43,342 nt of DNA, from positions 1 to 43,342 of the forward strand of contig CAKTEU010000017.1 of NCBI GenBank assembly GCA_934552855.1. The letters run 5' to 3'. The position numbers and the translations under genes are program-made. The stretch comes from an uncultured Eubacteriales bacterium (GTDB taxonomy: Bacteria > Bacillota > Clostridia > Oscillospirales > Acutalibacteraceae). Below the pieces are notes generated by a model. The model was given only the letters and a program-made list of their open reading frames with translations, ran no database searches and was not told the DNA's origin. This document shows, one piece after another, positions 1-7,840 of this stretch. Position 1 is the stretch's first letter; each line of letters begins with the position of its first letter.

Positions 1-31
1 TTGTGCGATGGGGATCGCAGTGTGTTTTTTC
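1..31 (+). terminator. Intrinsic terminator of a gene left of the window
   Basis: TGCGAT (4-9) and ATCGCA (14-19) form a stem with a GGGG loop, and a run of six T follows at 25-30. It probably ends a transcript entering from the left; the gene itself is outside the window. Bases 32-86 are C-rich and hold nothing I recognise. Confidence 0.6.
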
Positions 32-86
32 CGATTTTTCACCTGCCCCCTCCTCCCCACCGCACTCCCCTCTCCTTTCAAATAGA

Positions 87-132
87 TGGAACCCGACGTT
101 TTTACACTGGACGTCGGGTTCCATTGTTTTTT
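87..132 (+). terminator. Strong intrinsic terminator
   Basis: A perfect 13-bp stem (87-99 with 111-123) is followed by TTGTTTTTT. It is a second terminator behind the one at the left edge and insulates the downstream lipoprotein gene. The stem is symmetric, but the T-run favours plus-strand termination. Confidence 0.8.
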
Positions 133-200
133 GCAATCTTCCTTTATCAAAATACACAATTTCTTACTGTTATTTTTGGAAGGTAAAATGGAGGTATTTG

Positions 201-229
201 TTGAAAAAACAGCGAAAAATTGGTATACT
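201..229 (+). promoter_or_regulatory. Sigma-A promoter of the DUF3048 lipoprotein gene
   Basis: TTGAAA (201-206), a 17-bp spacer and TATACT (224-229). The predicted transcript has about 95 nt of leader with a short hairpin, GCGGAC/GTCCGC near 279-300, before the AGAGGT ribosome binding site. Confidence 0.75.
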
Positions 230-329
230 ATTCTAAAATAAAAGTTGCGCTTTTGAGAGGAAAGCGGAATTTTGTTTTGCGGACCGTGATTTTTGTCCGC
301 CTTGAACTTTAGAATCAGAGGTAGTCCAA

Positions 330-1400
330 ATGAAAAACAATATTAAACGTATTTTTGCCGCTTTGCTTGCATTGACGCTTCTTTTTTCCGTTGCTGCCTG
401 CAAAAAGGACGATAAAACCGAAACAACAACGGCACCGATTACAACCGCTCCAACAACAACAAAGCCAAAGAAAACCGATTATAACCGCCTTACCGGCCTT
501 GATAACCTTTCAGACGAAGCAAAGGGAAAACGCCCGGTTGCAATCATGATTAACAACATCAATCAATCGCTTCCGCAATACGGAATATACGGAGCAGACC
601 TCATGTTTGAATGCCTTGTTGAAGGCGGAATAACAAGAATGATGGCCGTTTTTGCCGATTACACAAAAGTTCCGAAAGTATGCTCGGTCAGAAGCTGCCG
701 TTATTATTTTCCGATTTTTGCTTATGGGCTTGACGCTGTGTACTTTTGCTTCGGCAGCAACAAATCACTCGGAACGGCAACGCTTAAAAAGCTCGGTATA
801 GATTATTTTGACGGTTCGCAGAATTATGACGAGCTTGTTTTCGGCCGTGATCCGGAACGTCTCGGAAGATACAGCCGTGAGCACACGGCATATGTTGACG
901 GAAAAAACATTCCGGAGCTTTTCAAAAAATATAGCATTCGTACCGATTACAAAGACGGAAAAGACAGCTATATATTCAGCTTTACTTCTCCAAAAAAAGT
1001 GAGCAAGAAAAAATGCGAAGAGGTTACGCTCAATTTTTCAAACTCATATTACAGCACATTCACCTATGACGCAAAAAGAAAGCTTTATCTCAAACAGCAC
1101 AGCGGAAAGCCGCATATGGACAGCGCAGTAAACAAGCAGCTTGCATACCGCAACGTTTTTGCCCTTGAAACCGAAGTTTCGCTTTATGAGGGCGGACCGC
1201 TCGTTCAGATGAACTGGAAGGGCGGAACGGGATATTACATTTCATTGGGAACGGTTAAAAAAATCACTTGGACAAAGGCGAACGCCGACTCCAAAATCGT
1301 TATCAAAGACGAAAACGGAAAAACCGTAAAAGTCAACAGAGGAAACAGCTATATCGGCGTTGTTAATAAAGGCGAAGTTCAATTTCCTTCGGCGGGATAA
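330..1400 (+). CDS. DUF3048 (YerB-like) lipoprotein
   Basis: 356 residues. Residues 1-24 are a lipoprotein signal peptide with the lipobox ending VAAC at Cys24, followed by a Thr/Pro/Lys-rich linker to about residue 50. The rest matches the YerB/DUF3048 family: the conserved start of the domain (RPVAIMINN near 68-76), the ADLMFE and VEGGITRMMAVF stretches, and the VRSCRYYF segment. The protein should sit on the outer face of the membrane. The family is widespread in Firmicutes and has no settled biochemical role; a cell-envelope function is inferred. The gene has its own promoter and appears monocistronic. The hairpin inside the repeat at 1434-1599 could end its transcript. Confidence 0.85.
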   Translation: MKNNIKRIFAALLALTLLFSVAACKKDDKTETTTAPITTAPTTTKPKKTDYNRLTGLDNLSDEAKGKRPVAIMINNINQSLPQYGIYGADLMFECLVEGGITRMMAVFADYTKVPKVCSVRSCRYYFPIFAYGLDAVYFCFGSNKSLGTATLKKLGIDYFDGSQNYDELVFGRDPERLGRYSREHTAYVDGKNIPELFKKYSIRTDYKDGKDSYIFSFTSPKKVSKKKCEEVTLNFSNSYYSTFTYDAKRKLYLKQHSGKPHMDSAVNKQLAYRNVFALETEVSLYEGGPLVQMNWKGGTGYYISLGTVKKITWTKANADSKIVIKDENGKTVKVNRGNSYIGVVNKGEVQFPSAG

Positions 1401-1433
1401 CCGGAGCAAAAAGTCGGTTTTAATATAACAAAG

Positions 1434-1599
1434 CGGCTGTTTCATTCGGCGCAGACCGAAGAGTAAATCAAAACAAAAAAGCTATAATTCACAGACGGTA
1501 TGAAAATGAAACGTACTGTGAATTATAGCTTTTTCAGCTGTTTGAGAATTTTTACCCTTCGGTTAAAACGCTTTTTGCATCTAAATGCGTTACAATTAG
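1434..1599. repeat. MITE-like palindromic repeat, copy 1 (diverged)
   Basis: A noncoding element between the DUF3048 gene and dapB. Its left end (GGCTGTTTCATTCGGCGCAGA) is shown here in part: GGCTGTTTCATT then CGGCGCAGA. It resembles the left end of the element at 42153, and its right end contains TTTTTGCATCTAAATGCG, as the other copy does. The centre holds a near-perfect hairpin: AGCTATAATTCACAG (about 1480-1495) pairs with CTGTGAATTATAGCT further right. Oligo-A and oligo-T flank the hairpin, so it could act as a bidirectional terminator for the convergent neighbours. The terminal repeats have decayed in this copy. Confidence 0.6.
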
Positions 1600-1653
1600 G
1601 CAAACGGTGTGCACCGCCGAAACAAGAAAAATCCAAGCGAAGCCAAGACGGGT

Positions 1654-2391
1654 TCAGACGCTTGAAAAATCGGAAAAAAGACCTTTTCTTTTGCTTTGCA
1701 AAAATTCTGCGGCAAGCAATGCACCCTGTGCAAAAATTCTTCTGTCATGGGCTTCGTGTTTGATTGTTACCGTTTGAAACGGAAGGGAAAAAATGATTTC
1801 GTGTGTTCCGACCGAATTTCCAAGCCTCAGCGAATGAATGAAAAGGTCGTTTTGCTTTCTTTCGCCGCAAAAGCTTTGTCCGCATCTGATTTTAAGCTTT
1901 GGACGAACGCTCCTAATTGCTTCGGCAAGCATAAGAGCCGTTCCGCTTGGCATATCGGCTTTTTTGTCATGATGGGTTTCAACAATGTCAATTTCCGCTT
2001 CGGGAAAAGTTTCGGCCGCCGCTTTTGCAATTTTTATTGTGAGAAGAACGCCGAGTGACATATTGGCCGAATAAAAAACCGGAATCTGATTTGAAGTTGA
2101 AACAATTATGCTTTTTTCTTTTTCGGTGTGTCCCGTTGTTGCAATAACAAGGGGCGTTTTTGTTTTTGCGGCATAGGCACAAAGCACCGGCACGCAGGAA
2201 TGAAACGAAAAATCAATAATTGCGTCCGCTTTTTCATCTGTTTCAAAAATGCGTTTGAAAATGCCTTTTTTTGCGTTTGTTTCAAAAGTCGGGTCAACAA
2301 GCGCAGAAACATGAATATCCTCTTTTGTTTTTGAAAGTTCAAAAAGAGCTTTTCCGGCTTTTCCGTTTGCTCCGTTGATTATTATGTTCAA
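1654..2391 (-). CDS. dapB: 4-hydroxy-tetrahydrodipicolinate reductase (DapB)
   Basis: 245 residues, matching the usual DapB length. The enzyme reduces hydroxy-tetrahydrodipicolinate with NAD(P)H on the pathway to diaminopimelate and lysine, in the cytoplasm. Visible motifs are the N-terminal dinucleotide loop GANGKAGKA (residues 7-15), the ATTGHT stretch near 85, and the substrate/catalytic signature ETHHDKKADMPSGTA. The start is TTG at 2391, preceded by AAAGGCGGTG. The gene stands alone, with no other lysine gene nearby. A structured leader lies immediately upstream (see 2412-2482), which suggests transcript-level control, although no known riboswitch class was recognised. Confidence 0.93.
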   Translation of the reverse strand: MNIIINGANGKAGKALFELSKTKEDIHVSALVDPTFETNAKKGIFKRIFETDEKADAIIDFSFHSCVPVLCAYAAKTKTPLVIATTGHTEKEKSIIVSTSNQIPVFYSANMSLGVLLTIKIAKAAAETFPEAEIDIVETHHDKKADMPSGTALMLAEAIRSVRPKLKIRCGQSFCGERKQNDLFIHSLRLGNSVGTHEIIFSLPFQTVTIKHEAHDRRIFAQGALLAAEFLQSKRKGLFSDFSSV

Positions 2392-2411
2392 AAAGACACC
2401 GCCTTTCTAAA

Positions 2412-2482
2412 AGTAACCGCCTGACAATTGCGGCTCAAATATGCAAAAGAGATTTGCGCTTGCCGGGCGATTGTCGGTTACC
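2412..2482 (-). promoter_or_regulatory. Structured leader upstream of dapB (candidate cis-regulatory RNA)
   Basis: On the minus strand GTAACCG (2481-2475) pairs with CGGTTAC (2419-2413), and the next ACAAT pairs with ATTGT across a 4-nt bulge. Inside lie CGGC/GCCG and a GCAAA/TTTGC hairpin. The whole is a compact stem of about 70 nt ending some 12 nt before the ribosome binding site. A weak -10-like CATAAT lies just upstream on the minus strand. It is far shorter than the lysine riboswitch and lacks its conserved core. Confidence 0.4.
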
Positions 2483-2517
2483 TGAAATAATTATGAAAAA
2501 ACAGGCGGATTTAGCAC

Positions 2518-2546
2518 TTGAAAAACGGCTTTCCATACTATATAAT
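2518..2546 (+). promoter_or_regulatory. Sigma-A promoter of the beta-propeller gene
   Basis: TTGAAA (2518-2523), a 17-bp spacer and a consensus TATAAT (2541-2546). It lies 40 bp upstream of the ATG at 2587. Confidence 0.8.
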
Positions 2547-2586
2547 ATACATCGTATTTTAAAACGAAAAGGGAGACTGAAAATTT

Positions 2587-3432
2587 ATGGAATTTTTTAA
2601 ACGTATTGCCGCATTTTTTGTCAGCGCAATGCTTCTTTTTGCAAATGCGGTTGACAACGGCGGAGAAAACACTCTCGGCGCATCAAAGCTTGTTTCAACC
2701 GACCGCTATGTTCTTTGCGACGGCGATTATCTTACTCAGGGTATAACAACCGACGGAACATATTATTACTGCACCGGAGCAAGAACCTATACCGGATTCA
2801 ACGGTATTGCAAAAATCGACATGAAAACCGGCAAGGTTGTTGCCGAAAACAGAGACGCTATGCCGAAAGAAATGAAAAAACAGCTTTTCAACCATCTTGG
2901 CGGCTGTTCTTATTATGACGGGAAAATTTATGTTGCGGTTGAAGACGTTTTCAGAAAGCACCCTGCCGTTGCCGTTTTCAGCGCAGAAACGCTTGAGTTT
3001 ACCGGTCAGTATAGAATTCTCAGCGAAGATATTCAGCCCGAGGGAAACCTTTCCTGGTGCGCCGCTAACCGCGAAGAGGGCGTTCTTTACACGGGCATTT
3101 CAAGGGGCGGCGATTTTGTCAATGTTCTTGACATTGAAACGCTTGAACCGATCGGAAGAATTATGCTTGAAACTTCGTTCCACCGTGTTCAGGGTGCGGA
3201 ATGTTATGACGGCGTTCTTTATATTTCGTGCAACGACACAAATAAGCTTAAACACGTTTATGCGGCAGACCTTGAAACCGGAAAAGTCAGCACTGTTCTT
3301 GAACGCAAAGCCGCAACGCTTATGACCGAAGCAGAGGGAATCACCGTTTATCCGACAGAGGACGGCGCATTTTTCCATGTTGTTGACGTTATTGCAATGT
3401 CTGTTGAAGTTATAAGACATTACAGCAAGTAA
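2587..3432 (+). CDS. Secreted beta-propeller-like protein of unknown function
   Basis: 281 residues. The N-terminus (Lys/Arg then a hydrophobic stretch to about residue 22) looks like a signal peptide or membrane anchor. The body is built of repeated beta-rich units of the propeller type: YDGKIYVAV, VAVFSAETLEFTGQY, NVLDIETLEPIGRI, YDGVLYISC and AADLETGKVSTV. These recur roughly every 45-50 residues and suggest a quinoprotein/WD-like or YncE-like fold. No catalytic motif was seen. It has its own strong promoter and lies 22 bp upstream of a nicotinamidase-family gene, so the two are probably co-transcribed. Function is unknown; ligand binding at the cell surface is only a guess. Confidence 0.65.
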   Translation: MEFFKRIAAFFVSAMLLFANAVDNGGENTLGASKLVSTDRYVLCDGDYLTQGITTDGTYYYCTGARTYTGFNGIAKIDMKTGKVVAENRDAMPKEMKKQLFNHLGGCSYYDGKIYVAVEDVFRKHPAVAVFSAETLEFTGQYRILSEDIQPEGNLSWCAANREEGVLYTGISRGGDFVNVLDIETLEPIGRIMLETSFHRVQGAECYDGVLYISCNDTNKLKHVYAADLETGKVSTVLERKAATLMTEAEGITVYPTEDGAFFHVVDVIAMSVEVIRHYSK

Positions 3433-3454
3433 AAAAAGAAAGGAACGCCGCCCA

Positions 3455-3958
3455 ATGAAAAGAACACTTATTGTTGTTGATATGCAAAACGATTTTATCG
3501 CCGGTTCGCTCGGCACAAAAGAGGCTGAGGCAATTGTTCCTCTTGTCAGAAAAAAGATTGACGAATACAAAAATTCCGGTGATGAAATAATTTATACAAG
3601 AGACACACATACGGAAAATTATCTTAACACGCCGGAAGGAAAAAAGCTTCCTGTTGTTCACTGCATAAAGGGCACAAAAGGCTGGCAGATTGCAGATGGG
3701 CTTTATGAAGATGGCGCAGAAATCATTGACAAGCCTTCGTTCGGTTATACCGGCTGGGGCAAAAAAAGCTTTGAAAAGGTTGAACTTTGCGGCCTTTGCA
3801 CGGATATCTGCGTTGTTTCAAATGCACTGATTTTGAAAGCATTGTTTCCTGAAGCGGAAATTTCGGTTGATGCTTCGTGCTGTGCCGGCGTAACGCCGAA
3901 AACTCATCTTGCCGCACTTGAAACGATGAAAATGTGTCAGATTGACGTGAATGAGTGA
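3455..3958 (+). CDS. Isochorismatase-family cysteine hydrolase, probable nicotinamidase
   Basis: 167 residues. The isochorismatase/nicotinamidase fold is clear: VDMQNDF gives the catalytic Asp9, IDKPSFG gives Lys93, and GLCTDICV gives the nucleophile Cys119. Asp50 and His52 (RDTH) with His69 fit the metal-site pattern of PncA. Nicotinamidase converts nicotinamide to nicotinate for NAD salvage. The next enzyme of that route, PncB, is encoded at 12225-13682, which supports but does not prove the assignment. The protein is shorter than most PncA enzymes (about 200 residues), so another small amidase role is possible. The start ATG has AAAGGAA upstream. Confidence 0.75.
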   Translation: MKRTLIVVDMQNDFIAGSLGTKEAEAIVPLVRKKIDEYKNSGDEIIYTRDTHTENYLNTPEGKKLPVVHCIKGTKGWQIADGLYEDGAEIIDKPSFGYTGWGKKSFEKVELCGLCTDICVVSNALILKALFPEAEISVDASCCAGVTPKTHLAALETMKMCQIDVNE

Positions 3959-4012
3959 TTTTTGAGGCGGAATATCACAGCAGCGTGCTTTGAGTTTTAC
4001 ATAATAATGAAT

Positions 4013-4053
4013 AAAAATACGCCGGCCGGCACAGCTTCGGTCTGCGTATTTTT
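4013..4053 (+). terminator. Intrinsic terminator after the hydrolase gene
   Basis: AAAAATACGC (4013-4022) pairs with GCGTATTTTT (4044-4053), with a GC-rich interior, and the T-run lies in the distal arm. The A-run on the other side makes it potentially bidirectional. Confidence 0.7.
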
Positions 4054-4171
4054 GGCTTTAGGATGACGGATATCGTCACAAAAAACGCTTTAACGGGCGG
4101 CAAAAAACGACTTTGTGCATTATGCACAATTGCCCGTGCTTAAAATTTAATAAGTTTAACGGAATGGGGTA

Positions 4172-4275
4172 TTGTAAAATTCGACAGGTTTTGATAAAAT
4201 TAGCTTGTAACGAAAAGACACATCAGCGACATTTTGAACCGATATGTTTAAAATGTCCTTTTCAATTTTTAGAAG
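4172..4275 (+). promoter_or_regulatory. Extended -10 promoter and short attenuator-like leader of xpt
   Basis: TTGTAA (4172-4177), a 17-bp spacer ending in TGA, then TAAAAT (4195-4200): an extended -10 promoter. The leader of about 80 nt contains GACATTTT paired with AAAATGTC (about 4228-4257) and then CTTTTCAATTTTT, like a weak terminator. A competing pairing of ACACATC with GATATGT overlaps the same loop. The purine riboswitch core is absent. Further upstream, TTGTGCATTATGCACAA (4114-4130) is a perfect palindrome enclosed by ACGGGC/GCCCGT; its role is unknown. Confidence 0.4.
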
Positions 4276-4288
4276 GCGGTGAGTTACG

Positions 4289-4858
4289 ATGGTTCTTCTT
4301 GAGAACAGGATTCTCAAAGACGGAAAGGTGTATCCCGGAAGCATTCTGAAAGTTGACTCTTTCCTCAACCATCAGATGGACGTTGATTTACTCAACGAAA
4401 TCGGAAAAGAATTTAAAAGAATATACTCGGACTGCGAAGTTAACAAAATCCTTACCATTGAAGCATCAGGTATAGGAATAGCATGTATAACAGCGCAGTT
4501 TTTTAACTGTCCGGTTCTTTTTGCAAAAAAGACAAAGACAAAGAATATTGCCGGAACGGTTTATAAAACTCAGGTCAAATCCTATACCCACGGAACAACC
4601 TATGATGTAATTGTTTCAAAAGAGTTCCTTAACAAGAACGACAAGGTTCTTATTATTGACGATTTCCTTGCCGAAGGCAACGCACTGCTCGGTCTTGTTG
4701 ACCTTTGCAAGCAGGCGGGAGCCGAAGTTGTCGGCTGCGGAATCGCCGTTGAAAAAGGCTTTCAGCCCGGCTCAAAAAGAATCAGAGAAAAGGGCGTTCG
4801 CGTTGAATCACTCGCCGTTATCGAAAGCATGGACGACGGCGTGATTAAATTCAAATAA
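4289..4858 (+). CDS. xpt: Xanthine phosphoribosyltransferase
   Basis: 189 residues, the usual Xpt length. It transfers phosphoribose from PRPP to xanthine, giving XMP for purine salvage in the cytoplasm. The PRPP-binding loop VLIIDDFLAEGNA (residues 120-132) and the N-terminal LLENRILKDG and VDSFLNHQMD segments match Xpt rather than the hypoxanthine or adenine enzymes. It is followed within 65 bp by a BMP-family nucleoside-binding lipoprotein and its ABC transporter, so uptake and salvage are probably co-expressed. In many Firmicutes xpt has a guanine riboswitch; none was recognisable here. The ribosome binding site is GAAGGCGGTGA. Confidence 0.93.
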   Translation: MVLLENRILKDGKVYPGSILKVDSFLNHQMDVDLLNEIGKEFKRIYSDCEVNKILTIEASGIGIACITAQFFNCPVLFAKKTKTKNIAGTVYKTQVKSYTHGTTYDVIVSKEFLNKNDKVLIIDDFLAEGNALLGLVDLCKQAGAEVVGCGIAVEKGFQPGSKRIREKGVRVESLAVIESMDDGVIKFK

Positions 4859-4922
4859 ATTGCCTGCGGGCGGTTTATAAATATTATGCCGAAAGGCAAC
4901 AAATTTTACGGAGGAAAAAAGC

Positions 4923-6173
4923 ATGAAAAAATTCCTTGCACTCCTGCTTGCAGCCGTTCTTGTATTCTCGTTCGCTGCTTGCTCGGGATCAAAAGACAAC
5001 GAAACCACCTCAGCAGCCGGTGACAGCACCAGCGAAGCAAACACAGATGTTGATTATTCAAAAGTTAAGGTTGGTCTTATCTGCCTTCACGATGAAAACT
5101 CAACATACGACAACAACTTTATCCAGGCTCTTAAAGACACTCAGGCAAAGCTCGGCCTTTCAAACGAACAGGTTCTTATTAAGACCAACATCGGCGAGGA
5201 CGACAGCTGCCTTACCGCTGCTCAGGAACTTGCCGACGCAGGCTGCAATGTAATTTTTGCCGATTCTTTCGGTCATGAAACTTACATCATGGAAGCTGCA
5301 AAGGAATTCCCCGAAGTTCAGTTCTGCCATGCAACAGGTACTCATGCAAAGACTGCCGAACTCAAGAACTTCCACAATGCATTCGCAGCTATCTATGAAG
5401 GACGTTATCTTGCAGGTATCGCCGCAGGTATGAAGCTCAACGAAATGATCAAGGACGGAAAGATTAAGGCTAAAGAAGCTGTAATCGGTTACGTTGGCGC
5501 ATTCAACTATGCAGAAGTTGTTTCCGGTCTTACCTCCTTCTTCCTTGGCGCACGTTCGGTTTGCGAAAGCGCAACAATGAAGGTTACTTACACAAACTCA
5601 TGGTTTGACATCGCTCTTGAGCGTGAAGCTGCTCTCGGTCTTATTGAAGACGGCTGCGTTCTTATCAGCCAGCACGCTGACTCCGAAGGCGCTCCTAAGG
5701 CTTGCGAAGAAAAGAACGTTCCCAACGTTGCTTATAACATCGACACTTCTTCAATGGGCCCGAACACCGCTATCATCTCTTCAAAGATCAACTGGTCACC
5801 GTACTATGAACTTATGATCAATGCAGTTGCAAAGGGCGAAGAAATTCCGACCGATTGGTGCGGTACTCTTGAAACCGGTTCAGTTGAACTTACAAAGCTC
5901 AACGAAAAGGTTGCAGCCGAAGGCACTCAGGCAGCACTTGACGAAGCAGTGGCTAAGCTTGAAAAAGGCGAAATCAAAGTTTTCGATACCTCAACATTCA
6001 CCGTTAAGGGCAAGGCACTTGATTCTTATACTGCTGACGTTATCCCCGATGAGAAGTTTGAAAAGGATACCGAAGTTGTTAAGGACGGCACATTCTGCGA
6101 ATCAGACGTTGAAGGCATGAGAAGTGCTCCTTACTTCGACATCATGTACATTGACGGCATCAGCGAGAAATAA
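4923..6173 (+). CDS. BMP-family nucleoside-binding lipoprotein (ABC transporter substrate-binding protein)
   Basis: 416 residues. It has a lipoprotein signal peptide with lipobox FAAC at Cys20, a Ser/Thr-rich linker, then a BMP/PnrA-type periplasmic-binding fold: VKVGLICLHDENSTYDNNF, DAGCNVIFADSFGHE, IYEGRYLAGIAAGM, and a C-terminal region ending with YFDIMYIDGI. PnrA and BmpA relatives bind purine nucleosides. The three following genes encode the matching ATPase and two permeases, and xpt precedes it, so a purine nucleoside or nucleobase is the likely ligand. A terminator-like hairpin directly downstream would make this gene more abundant than the transporter genes, as is common for binding proteins. 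The ribosome binding site is ACGGAGGAAAAAAGC. Confidence 0.9.
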   Translation: MKKFLALLLAAVLVFSFAACSGSKDNETTSAAGDSTSEANTDVDYSKVKVGLICLHDENSTYDNNFIQALKDTQAKLGLSNEQVLIKTNIGEDDSCLTAAQELADAGCNVIFADSFGHETYIMEAAKEFPEVQFCHATGTHAKTAELKNFHNAFAAIYEGRYLAGIAAGMKLNEMIKDGKIKAKEAVIGYVGAFNYAEVVSGLTSFFLGARSVCESATMKVTYTNSWFDIALEREAALGLIEDGCVLISQHADSEGAPKACEEKNVPNVAYNIDTSSMGPNTAIISSKINWSPYYELMINAVAKGEEIPTDWCGTLETGSVELTKLNEKVAAEGTQAALDEAVAKLEKGEIKVFDTSTFTVKGKALDSYTADVIPDEKFEKDTEVVKDGTFCESDVEGMRSAPYFDIMYIDGISEK

Positions 6174-6195
6174 TTTCTCACTCAAAAAAATATAC

Positions 6196-6226
6196 CGGGC
6201 GAGGCTGTCGCTTCGCCCGTTTTTCG
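6196..6226 (+). terminator. Intraoperonic attenuating terminator
   Basis: CGGGCGA (6196-6202) pairs with TCGCCCG (6213-6219), followed by TTTTTCGTTTTTTT. It lies between the binding-protein gene and the ATPase gene. Partial read-through would give excess binding protein. A second small hairpin, AAACAG/CTGTTT (about 6252-6268), follows before the ATPase start. Confidence 0.75.
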
Positions 6227-6304
6227 TTTTTTTGAAAAGAGAGTGATTTTTAAACAGATTGTTCTGTTTTGAGAAAAATGAAAGATAAACGGAGGTTGAA
6301 AAAG

Positions 6305-7840
6305 TTGGGAACACCGGCAATCGAATTGAAAAACATCAGTAAGACTTTCGGCGAAATCAAGGCGAACCAAAACGTCAATCTGACTGTGAACAATGGCGAG
6401 ATCCTTTCGCTTCTCGGTGAAAACGGAAGCGGAAAAACAACGCTCATGAACATGATTTCGGGCATCTATTTTCCCGATGAAGGCCAGATTTTTATCGGCG
6501 GAAAAGAGGTTGTAATCCGTTCTCCGAAGGATGCTTTTGACCACAAAATCGGCATGATTCATCAGCATTTCAAGCTTGTTGACCTTTTCACCGCAGCCGA
6601 AAACATCGTCCTCGGTCTTAAAGAAGAGGGAAAATACAACATTAAGCAGGTTGCGGCAAAGGTTGCCGAAATCAGTGCAAAATACGGCTTTGACATTGAC
6701 CCGATGAAAAAGATTTATGAAATGTCCGTTTCCGAAAAGCAGACCGTTGAAATCATCAAGGTCCTTTACAGGGGCGCAAACATTCTTATTCTTGACGAGC
6801 CGACCGCCGTTCTGACTCCGCAGGAAACGCAAAAGCTTTTCACCGTTCTTCGCCGTATGCGTGACGACGGAAAAGCAATTGTAATTATTACCCACAAGCT
6901 TCATGAGGTTCTTTCGCTTTCGGACCGTGTTTCGGTTCTTCGCAAAGGCGAATTTATCGGAACGGTCAAGACGAGCGAAACAAGCGAAGATGAGTTGACA
7001 GAAATGATGGTTGGCAAAAAAGTCAGCCTCAACATTGAACGCAGCGAACCGGAAAATCCGCAGGACAGGCTTGTTGTTAAAAACATCAACTGCAAAAACC
7101 GTGAAGGTGTAAAGGTTCTTGACGATATCTCATTTACGGCAAAGGGCGGTGAAATTCTCGGAATCGCCGGAATTGCAGGAAGCGGTCAGCGTGAATTGCT
7201 TGAAGCAATTGCGGGACTTCAGCACCTTGATTCGGGCGAGATTATCTATAATAACCCCAAGACCGGAAAAACCGAAAATCTTCGTGACAAAACCCCGCTT
7301 CAAATCAGGGAGCTCGGTGTTCGCCTTTCATTCGTTCCGGAGGACAGACTCGGCATGGGACTTGTCGGCAACATGGATATCATTGACAACATGATGCTTC
7401 GTTCTTACAGAAAAGGCAAGTCGATGTTCCTTGAACGCAAAAAGCCGAAGTCGCTTGCAGAAAAAATCATCAACGACCTTGAAGTTGTCACTCCCGGCGC
7501 AACAACGCCCGTAAGAAGGCTTTCCGGCGGCAACGTTCAAAAAGTTCTTGTCGGACGAGAGATTGCGGCCGCACCGACGGTTCTTATGGCGGCCTATCCG
7601 GTAAGAGGGCTTGACATCAACTCTTCATATCTTATCTATAACCTGCTCAACGAACAGAAAAAACGAGGCGTTGCCGTAATTTTTGTTGGCGAAGACCTTG
7701 ACGTTCTTGTTGAACTTTGCGACAGAATCATGGTTATCGGTTCCGGCAAGGTTACCGGCATTGTTGACGGAAGAACTGCAAACAAAAATGAAATCGGTCT
7801 TCTTATGACAAAAACCCAGGGAGGTGAAGAAAATGAGTAA
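6305..7840 (+). CDS. Nucleoside ABC transporter ATP-binding protein (two ATPase domains)
   Basis: 511 residues from TTG at 6305, chosen because GGAGG (6291-6295) lies 9 nt upstream; an upstream in-frame TTG at 6269 lacks such a site. It contains two ABC domains in tandem, as in the sugar/nucleoside CUT2/YufO type. Domain 1 has Walker A GENGSGKTT (residues 38-46), a variant signature MSVSEKQ and Walker B ILILDEPTA. Domain 2 has a degenerate P-loop GIAGSGQRE, the signature LSGGNVQK and an altered Walker B region LMAAYPVRGLDI. One degenerate site is typical of this family. It energises the two permeases encoded downstream and overlaps the first by 8 bp. Confidence 0.92.
   Translation: MGTPAIELKNISKTFGEIKANQNVNLTVNNGEILSLLGENGSGKTTLMNMISGIYFPDEGQIFIGGKEVVIRSPKDAFDHKIGMIHQHFKLVDLFTAAENIVLGLKEEGKYNIKQVAAKVAEISAKYGFDIDPMKKIYEMSVSEKQTVEIIKVLYRGANILILDEPTAVLTPQETQKLFTVLRRMRDDGKAIVIITHKLHEVLSLSDRVSVLRKGEFIGTVKTSETSEDELTEMMVGKKVSLNIERSEPENPQDRLVVKNINCKNREGVKVLDDISFTAKGGEILGIAGIAGSGQRELLEAIAGLQHLDSGEIIYNNPKTGKTENLRDKTPLQIRELGVRLSFVPEDRLGMGLVGNMDIIDNMMLRSYRKGKSMFLERKKPKSLAEKIINDLEVVTPGATTPVRRLSGGNVQKVLVGREIAAAPTVLMAAYPVRGLDINSSYLIYNLLNEQKKRGVAVIFVGEDLDVLVELCDRIMVIGSGKVTGIVDGRTANKNEIGLLMTKTQGGEENE

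Noticed and set aside
1500..1763. 87-codon frame across the MITE-like repeat and the dapB 3' end
   Set aside because: It begins in the repeat hairpin and runs antisense into dapB; composition and lack of a ribosome binding site argue against it.
2400..2590. Lysine riboswitch in front of dapB
   Set aside because: The structure is about 70 nt and lacks the five-helix lysine aptamer core, so it is reported only as an unassigned structured leader.
4060..4290. Guanine/xanthine riboswitch upstream of xpt
   Set aside because: Expected from Bacillus xpt, but the conserved purine aptamer junction and loop bases are not present and the leader after the likely promoter is too short.
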